From CAZJYI01 sp964550025 (GTDB lineage Bacteria; Verrucomicrobiota; Kiritimatiellia; UBA8416; CAYOBW01), in assembly GCA_964550025.1 (NCBI GenBank), contig CAZJYI010000271.1, positions 1 to 9,797 of the forward strand: DNA of 9,797 bases. Reading direction: 5' to 3'. Shown in pieces: positions 6,314 to 9,797 of this stretch (positions within the stretch are counted from its first letter, which is position 1; each line of letters starts with the position of its first letter). Under the pieces are notes generated by a model. The model searched no databases, was not told the origin of the DNA, and worked only from the letters and a program-made list of their open reading frames with translations. The position numbers and the translations under genes are program-made.

Positions 6314-6342
6314 TTGACAGGGCCGCTCCTCTCCCGCAGAAT
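6314..6342 (+). promoter_or_regulatory. Probable sigma-70 promoter of the LamG-like/SHD1 gene
   Basis: TTGACA at 6314-6319 is an exact -35 consensus. Seventeen bases later, 6337-6342 reads CAGAAT, four of six matches to the -10 consensus. Transcription would start near 6349, leaving a very short leader before the Shine-Dalgarno site AAGGAGG (6353-6359). The spacing is ideal, but the weak -10 keeps this tentative. Confidence 0.42.
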
Positions 6343-6352
6343 GCTGACGTGT

Positions 6353-6359
6353 AAGGAGG
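6353..6359 (+). promoter_or_regulatory. Strong Shine-Dalgarno site of the LamG-like/SHD1 gene
   Basis: AAGGAGG is a near-complete anti-16S match, 6 nt before ATG 6366. It is the strongest such site in the window and suggests good expression. Confidence 0.75.
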
Positions 6360-6365
6360 GAGACC

Positions 6366-7367
6366 ATGCCTGTTTTCCGATACGCCGCTATTATTGCCAT
6401 TGGATCTCTCGCACTCCTGGCTTCCCGGGCCGATCCCGAGGGTCAGCCGGCAGGCCAAGACGGCTGGATCGATGCCCTGTCCGCTGTTGATCCGAAACGG
6501 GATGCCCTTTCGGGGAAATGGCAGATTAGGGACGGGGTGCTCCTGCAAACCGCCACCAACGCGATCTGCAGGGAGATCAGGCTACCAGTATCCGTTACCG
6601 GGGACTATGAGGTGGATCTCATGTTCACAAGAGACTCGGGCAACGACTCCGTCGAACTGCTCTTCCCCGTCGCCGGAAAGGTCCTGCGCGCGACGTTCGG
6701 GGGATGGCCAAAGGGGGGTTTCTGGAGCGGGATCGAGAAGGTCAAGGGGCAACTGGTCAACAGCAAGCAAAACCCTGCCCGGATCAAGGGTTTCAAGGTC
6801 ATTCCCTTGAGGAAATACGAGGCCGGGCTAACCGTGCGACAGAACGAGGATAGAGCATCGATCGCCCTGACACTGGACGGGAGGCCTTTCGTGAACTGGG
6901 AGGGTCCGCTCTCCGACCTGTCCGATGCCATCGGACATGGGCAGAGGTTCGGGAATGCGCTAGGGCTCGGATGTTCGAAGGGGGCGGTGCGCTTCCAGCG
7001 GGTACGCGTTCGCTCCATCGGCGACGGCACGGCCAAACACACGCGGAAGACCGGCGTAACCAACCCGATCCGTCACCTTGGGGACAGGAAACTCCCCGTT
7101 AGAGACGGAGCCGCAAAAGACCCGACGCAACACAAACGCCGGAACTCCGAGCACCTGAAGGACACCCACAAGAAGTCGGACGCCCCGAAGGAAGACGGTC
7201 GACAGCCCTTGAGAAAATGGACGTGGGGTGCGGGAAGATCGGCGGAGGCGCGACTCCTCAAAGCTGCGGGCAACATCGTTGTGCTGGAGCGTACCAACGG
7301 CAGCAGAATAACGGTATCAAGGTCTGCGCTGTCCCAAGAAGACAAGGCATACTTGGACGGGAAGTGA
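6366..7367 (+). CDS. Exported LamG/concanavalin-like domain protein with C-terminal SHD1 module
   Basis: This gene encodes 333 residues, ATG 6366 to TGA. Residues 1-22 are a signal peptide (MPVFRYAAIIAIGSLALLAS-RA). Residues about 40-220 match the LamG/concanavalin-like beta-sandwich common in planctomycete and verrucomicrobial proteins, including some kinase C-termini and DUF1080-type domains. Landmarks are LSGKWQIRDGVLLQ, GDYEVDLMFTRDSGNDSVELLFPV, FGGWP, LTLDGRPFVNWEGPLSDLS, LGLG and VRFQRVRVRSIG; such domains usually bind glycans or serve structurally. Residues 222-278 are a basic Lys/Arg/His-rich linker with low predicted order. Residues 279-332 are an SHD1-like module (WTWGAGRSAEARLLKAAGN, VVLERTNGSRITVSRSALS, Asp-Lys-Ala-Tyr-Leu), 41/54 identical to the SHD1 module of the lectin protein at 7524-8651. 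It follows the small membrane proteins by 122 bp and probably has its own promoter. The substrate is unknown. Confidence 0.85.
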   Translation: MPVFRYAAIIAIGSLALLASRADPEGQPAGQDGWIDALSAVDPKRDALSGKWQIRDGVLLQTATNAICREIRLPVSVTGDYEVDLMFTRDSGNDSVELLFPVAGKVLRATFGGWPKGGFWSGIEKVKGQLVNSKQNPARIKGFKVIPLRKYEAGLTVRQNEDRASIALTLDGRPFVNWEGPLSDLSDAIGHGQRFGNALGLGCSKGAVRFQRVRVRSIGDGTAKHTRKTGVTNPIRHLGDRKLPVRDGAAKDPTQHKRRNSEHLKDTHKKSDAPKEDGRQPLRKWTWGAGRSAEARLLKAAGNIVVLERTNGSRITVSRSALSQEDKAYLDGK

Positions 7368-7376
7368 CCTGCGTAT

Positions 7377-7413
7377 GGGATTGGAATTGGCGTTCATAGC
7401 CAACTCCAGTTCC
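7377..7413. terminator. Hairpin between convergent genes, possible terminator
   Basis: GGGATTGGAATTGGC (7377-7391) can pair with GCCAACTCCAGTTCC (7399-7413) over a 7-nt loop, as a 15-position stem with one mismatch and two wobbles. It starts 10 bp after the stop of the SHD1 gene and lies between convergent genes, where a terminator is expected. There is no U tract on either strand, so factor-independent termination is uncertain. It overlaps an apparent gene remnant on the minus strand, which may account for part of the sequence. Confidence 0.35.
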
Positions 7414-7450
7414 TCCTCGACGGTCAGCTTCCGCATGAGCCCGTCGCGAA
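7380..7450 (-). pseudogene. Remnant of a coiled-coil module gene
   Basis: The minus strand can be read as F-R-D-G-L-M-R-K-L-T-V-E-E-E-L-E-L-A-M-N. The core LMRKLTVEEELELAMN aligns without gaps to LMKKLTTQEKLDLAIN in the coiled-coil module of the adjacent lectin protein (10 of 16 identical, most others conservative). It has no start or flanking module, so it looks like the debris of a paralogue. The match is short, so chance similarity of helical sequence remains possible. Confidence 0.4.
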
Positions 7451-7476
7451 AATTGCACTCTGTCCCTATTCTCCAC
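7450..7476 (-). mobile_element. Possible transposable-element end (REP/RAYT-like motif)
   Basis: The minus strand reads GAATAGGGACAGAGTGC followed by AATTTTCG. Motifs of the form 'TAGGGACAGA-TGCA-TTTTC' recur beside Y1 (REP-associated) transposase genes in many bacterial genomes. This is recalled resemblance, not a search result. No transposase is present, so at most this is a stray end. It abuts the coiled-coil remnant and may mark a breakpoint. Confidence 0.25.
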
Positions 7477-7523
7477 CGGTGAACTTGCCCTTCTGCGCCA
7501 CTACCCGCAGGGTCCTGACCCGG

Positions 7524-8651
7524 TCACTCGTCCCACTCACAGACGAAGTGGGAGCGCTCTCCTCGTGCACTGTCATCCCACTGGGCCGCCATATTCCAGA
7601 TGTTGAGGAAGTGCTGGTTTGCCCGGTGGTTATCGGGCTGCCTCGACGACCAGTTGGCGTACCCGAAGCGTTCCCCAGAAATCCACTTCCAGCGACCTTC
7701 TCTCTCTTGATCCGTTGCGCCAAGCCAGAGTCTTTTCCGGCTCAGGGAATCGCCCGCGAGTCCGGCAACGAAACGGTTCTCGTCCTTGCTGGTTACGCAC
7801 GCAAGATATCCACCCAGAGAGGCACAGCGGTTTGATGCTTCGTTCCATCCCACGTTCTCGGGAAAGAACTTGTACCAATGATTCTCGAAAGGCACGGCGT
7901 CAGCAGGGCGCTTCGTTGCTTCGGTTTCTGCCTCTGCACCGATTCCATTCAGGTAGGCACGGTCTGCCTGGGACAGCGCGGACCTTGAGACCGTCATCCT
8001 GCGACCGTTGCCGCACTCCAGGACGACGATGCTTCCGGTCGCCTTGAGGAATCGTGCTTCCGACGACCTTCCGGTACCCCACGTCCACCTTCTCAGGGGC
8101 TGACGGTTGTTCTCGGCTGCAGCCGAGTCAGGCTCCGCCAGTTTCGACGCTGTGTCGGCCAGTATGAACTCAACGCGTTGCTTCTCCTCCTTGACATTGA
8201 TGGCCAGGTCGAGTTTCTCCTGGGTCGTCAGCTTCTTCATCAGGCGGTCGAGAACAGCCATATAGCGTGCAGTCAGTTCCGCGACCCTGGCGTTGCGGGC
8301 GGTGTCTGCTTTCGCCAAGAGCTCGTCGCACTCTCCCCGCGCAGAAAGCACCAGGACGGGAAGATGGTCGGCGGATGCGTCCGGCAGCGTCCTCTCGCTC
8401 CCGAAGCGCTTCTTCTCCGCGATGGCGGCGAGCACGCGGTCGGGGTCACCCTCCCTCTTGAGCGCCGCGATGGCAGCATCCAGAGCGCGACCGTAGGCGT
8501 CCAGGACCTTGGCCGAAGACGCCTGCCACTGTTCGTCCAGCTTCTTCGTCTCGAGGGCGTAGGTCTGTTTGAGGGCCTCAAGGCCTGTATCCGCTCCGTG
8601 CATGGACACAGCCGTAGCGATTAACACCATTAGCAGAACAGTTGTCTTCAT
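7524..8651 (-). CDS. Exported coiled-coil / SHD1 / C-type lectin protein
   Basis: This gene encodes 375 residues, ATG (8649-8651) to TGA. GGAGGG on the minus strand (8658-8663), 6 nt upstream, fixes this start over an in-frame ATG ten codons earlier. Residues 1-20 are a signal peptide (MKTTVLLMVLIATAVSMHGA). Residues 22-170 are a charged coiled coil alignable to the one in the 951-2210 protein. Residues 183-236 are an SHD1-like module. Residues about 255-374 are a C-type lectin-like domain with WYKFFPENVGWNEASNRC, LWLGATDQEREGRWKW, a QPDN at 338-341 (QPD is the galactose-type signature in classical lectins), W-D-D at 358-360 and a final FVCEW. The outer disulfide pair (Cys276 and Cys371) is present, but the usual inner pair is missing. 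Calcium and sugar binding are therefore plausible but unproven. A surface or periplasmic carbohydrate-recognition protein on a helical stalk is the natural reading. Confidence 0.88.
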   Translation of the reverse strand: MKTTVLLMVLIATAVSMHGADTGLEALKQTYALETKKLDEQWQASSAKVLDAYGRALDAAIAALKREGDPDRVLAAIAEKKRFGSERTLPDASADHLPVLVLSARGECDELLAKADTARNARVAELTARYMAVLDRLMKKLTTQEKLDLAINVKEEKQRVEFILADTASKLAEPDSAAAENNRQPLRRWTWGTGRSSEARFLKATGSIVVLECGNGRRMTVSRSALSQADRAYLNGIGAEAETEATKRPADAVPFENHWYKFFPENVGWNEASNRCASLGGYLACVTSKDENRFVAGLAGDSLSRKRLWLGATDQEREGRWKWISGERFGYANWSSRQPDNHRANQHFLNIWNMAAQWDDSARGERSHFVCEWDE

Positions 8652-8657
8652 GCTACA

Positions 8658-8663
8658 CCCTCC
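8658..8663 (-). promoter_or_regulatory. Shine-Dalgarno site deciding the start of the lectin gene
   Basis: GGAGGG on the minus strand lies 6 nt before the ATG at 8649-8651. The longer frame from 8681 lacks a site and adds MCRVQNGGCS, which spoils the signal peptide. Confidence 0.75.
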
Positions 8664-8847
8664 ATTCTGTACGCGACACACCAGACCTTCCCCTCAAAAC
8701 ACCAGGAATCCCCAACGGGGAATCGCGATCGCTTCACCGACTTTGAACTCTCAGTTGGGTGCCGCTGGTAGACAACAGGGGGAACGCCAGATTACCGCAA
8801 AGAGAAGGGACGCGCAGGATTCCGGCACATCCTGTGGGGGCGAGCAG

Positions 8848-8957
8848 TAGCGCCGGCTTTCAGCCGGTGACACGTTGAGCAGGCTTTCAAGCCGGCTGTT
8901 CCCCCCGCCGGACGGACCCCGGCGGGACGCTTCACCCCGCAGGAGCGGGCCGCTACT
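8848..8957. repeat. 110-bp composite hairpin (REP/BIME-like) element bounded by GTAGCG/CGCTAC
   Basis: GTAGCG (8848-8853) and CGCTAC (8952-8957) are exact inverted ends. Four hairpins lie in between. The first is CCGGCT-TTC-AGCCGG (8854-8868). The second is AGCAGGCT-TTCA-AGCCGGCT (8879-8898), with one mismatch. The third is CCCGCCGG with a 7-nt loop and CCGGCGGG (8905-8927). The fourth is CCCGC-AGGA-GCGGG (8937-8950). Arrays of such G+C-rich palindromes are typical of interspersed extragenic repeats mobilised in trans. The first two hairpins share the core GGCTTTCA(A)GCC, so they look like related units. It sits 44 bp past the stop of the SIMPL gene and may also act as a transcription barrier or 3' end. 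Confidence 0.7.
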
Positions 8958-9001
8958 CTCGCCGACGGGTAGCGTGTCAAATCCGCGCGCCGCAGTCAGT
9001 C

Positions 9002-9797
9002 TCACTCCTCCGCGCTGAACACCTTGAACGTCACTGTGACGCGCGCTTTGTAGACGACATGGTCGAACTGAGAGACGTCCGGGCCACGCTGCTCCAGGGC
9101 GTGGAGAACCACGGCACTCTCCAGGGTCTCCACAATGGACTCCGTTCCGGACGAGAGCCTGGCCTCGGCATAAGGGCGATAGCGTGACCCGTAGTTGCCG
9201 AGCCGCTCGGGCGGGACACCGACCGACCTGGGCACGAGCTCAACTCCGAGTTTCTCCTCGTATATCCCCTTGAGCTTGTCGATCTTCTCCAGGGCCTGCA
9301 CCAGTGCATCCGCGGCATGCTTGTCCTTCTCGGTGTGCTTGAACGTCAGCGACCGCAGGCTGACCTCGTCCTTCTCGTCAACGAGTGCCGCAACAGCTTG
9401 TATCTCCTTCTCCTCGTCCGCCTCAACCGTGACACGGCTCTCGATCTCGTAGGATTTCACCTTGGACGTGAAGTAGCCTTGCGTCGGCGTTGAGGAGAAG
9501 CGCGACATCCGGATGCGCTCCGCCGGGATGCCGTCCTTCTCGAGCTTCGCCATGATCTCCGCACGCAGGCGCTGGTTCTCCACCAGGGCGTCCTTGAACG
9601 ACCGGTCAGAGTTCCTGACTTGGACGGCGACCTCGGCCGTGTCCGCCTCGACGACGACCTCCGCCTCCCCCCGGAGCGTAACCTGCCCTGGCATAGACCG
9701 CAGATGCGCGGCGAGCTCCTCCGGGGTGCCCGTGACCTGTGGCTCGGCCGTAGCCGACAGCCCGATTGTAATACACACTGCTGCTATGACGACAATC
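9002..9797 (-). CDS. SIMPL-domain (DUF541) exported protein, 5' end beyond window
   Basis: 264 codons are visible and end in TGA. The frame stays open to the window edge, and the residues before VCITIGLSATAEPQ read IVVIAA, so the whole stretch is a signal-peptide core. The true start lies outside, and the internal GTG at 9776-9778 is not it. The mature protein follows the SIMPL pattern, with a first strand pair GQVTLRGEAEVVVEADTAEV, a helix with ALVENQRLRAEIMAKLEKDGI, AERIRMSRFSSTPTQGY, then strand YEIESRVTVEA, SLTFKHTE, and helix ALVQALEKIDKLKGIYEEKLGV before the C-terminal strand KARVTVTFKVF. SIMPL proteins are periplasmic or outer-membrane-associated (E. coli YggE and Brucella BP26 are known members) and have been linked to oxidative-stress tolerance and channel-like rings; the molecular activity is unsettled. 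The length is within the usual range. The composite repeat lies downstream. Confidence 0.85.
   Translation of the reverse strand, partial: IVVIAAVCITIGLSATAEPQVTGTPEELAAHLRSMPGQVTLRGEAEVVVEADTAEVAVQVRNSDRSFKDALVENQRLRAEIMAKLEKDGIPAERIRMSRFSSTPTQGYFTSKVKSYEIESRVTVEADEEKEIQAVAALVDEKDEVSLRSLTFKHTEKDKHAADALVQALEKIDKLKGIYEEKLGVELVPRSVGVPPERLGNYGSRYRPYAEARLSSGTESIVETLESAVVLHALEQRGPDVSQFDHVVYKARVTVTFKVFSAEE

Larger units (their letters stand above)
8652..9001. other. 350-bp intergenic region upstream of the lectin gene
   Basis: The region lies between two minus-strand genes. Apart from the Shine-Dalgarno site it holds a small hairpin, TCCCC-AAC-GGGGA (8709-8721), the palindrome GCGATCGC (8725-8732) and the composite repeat at 8848-8957. 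I found no promoter that I would defend and no coding frame with protein-like composition. The frames through the repeat give Gly/Arg/Ser-rich shadow translations. Confidence 0.5.

Noticed and set aside
6284..6490. 68-codon frame beginning MKKEKQAINQ
   Set aside because: It overlaps the promoter, Shine-Dalgarno site and start of the SHD1 gene in another frame; its Arg-rich end has no protein-like pattern.
8751..9005. 84-codon minus-strand frame through the hairpin cluster
   Set aside because: Its sequence is the translation of the repeat itself (Gly/Ser/Arg-rich); such frames are common spurious ORFs.

Overview
The window looks like chromosomal DNA of a GC-rich bacterium, probably of the Planctomycetota/Verrucomicrobiota/Lentisphaerota (PVC) group. 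This is an inference from domain content. Two proteins end in or carry an SHD1 (SLA1-homology-1-like) module, one has a C-type lectin domain, and one has the LamG/concanavalin-like domain that PVC proteins often carry. There are also long coiled-coil 'stalk' proteins and a cysteine-ladder LRR protein. Shine-Dalgarno sites are clear (AAGGAG or GGAGGG type), and TGA is used as a stop by several genes, so the genetic code is standard.

Layout, left to right. (1) 3-944, + strand: a signal-peptide reading frame closed by TGA at 84-86, then a 278-residue open frame in the same phase that encodes a thioredoxin-fold-like protein without CxxC. This is probably one gene broken at the signal-peptide junction. 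(2) 951-2210, - strand: an exported coiled-coil protein with three 77-residue Gly/Trp/Cys repeats. (3) 2255-3451, - strand: an exported LRR protein with a 21-residue period. It lies 44 bp upstream of gene 2 on the same strand, so the two are probably one transcript. (4) 3452-3974: a 523-bp divergent intergenic region with a 9-bp stem-loop and a repeat-like element bounded by 15-bp inverted repeats. (5) 3975-7367, + strand: five genes, possibly co-transcribed in part. They encode an exported PDZ protein, an exported NTF2/SnoaL-like protein, two small membrane proteins that overlap by 41 bp, and an exported LamG-like/SHD1 protein with its own likely promoter. (6) 7368-7523: a convergent gap with a hairpin, an apparent remnant of a coiled-coil gene and a possible mobile-element end. 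(7) 7524-8651, - strand: an exported coiled-coil/SHD1/C-type-lectin protein. (8) 8652-9001: an intergenic region with a 110-bp composite of four hairpins. (9) 9002-9797, - strand: a SIMPL/DUF541 protein whose 5' end lies outside the window.

Every gene here encodes an exported or membrane protein, and there is no recognisable cytosolic enzyme, transporter or regulator. The genes therefore look like a cell-envelope/periplasm inventory rather than a metabolic pathway. A common theme is module sharing: the N-terminal coiled coil of gene 2 recurs in the lectin protein and in the remnant at about 7380-7450, and the SHD1 module is 76% identical between two nearby proteins on opposite strands. I see no tRNA, rRNA, CRISPR array, intact transposase or phage gene. 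Whether these proteins act together cannot be told from the sequence.
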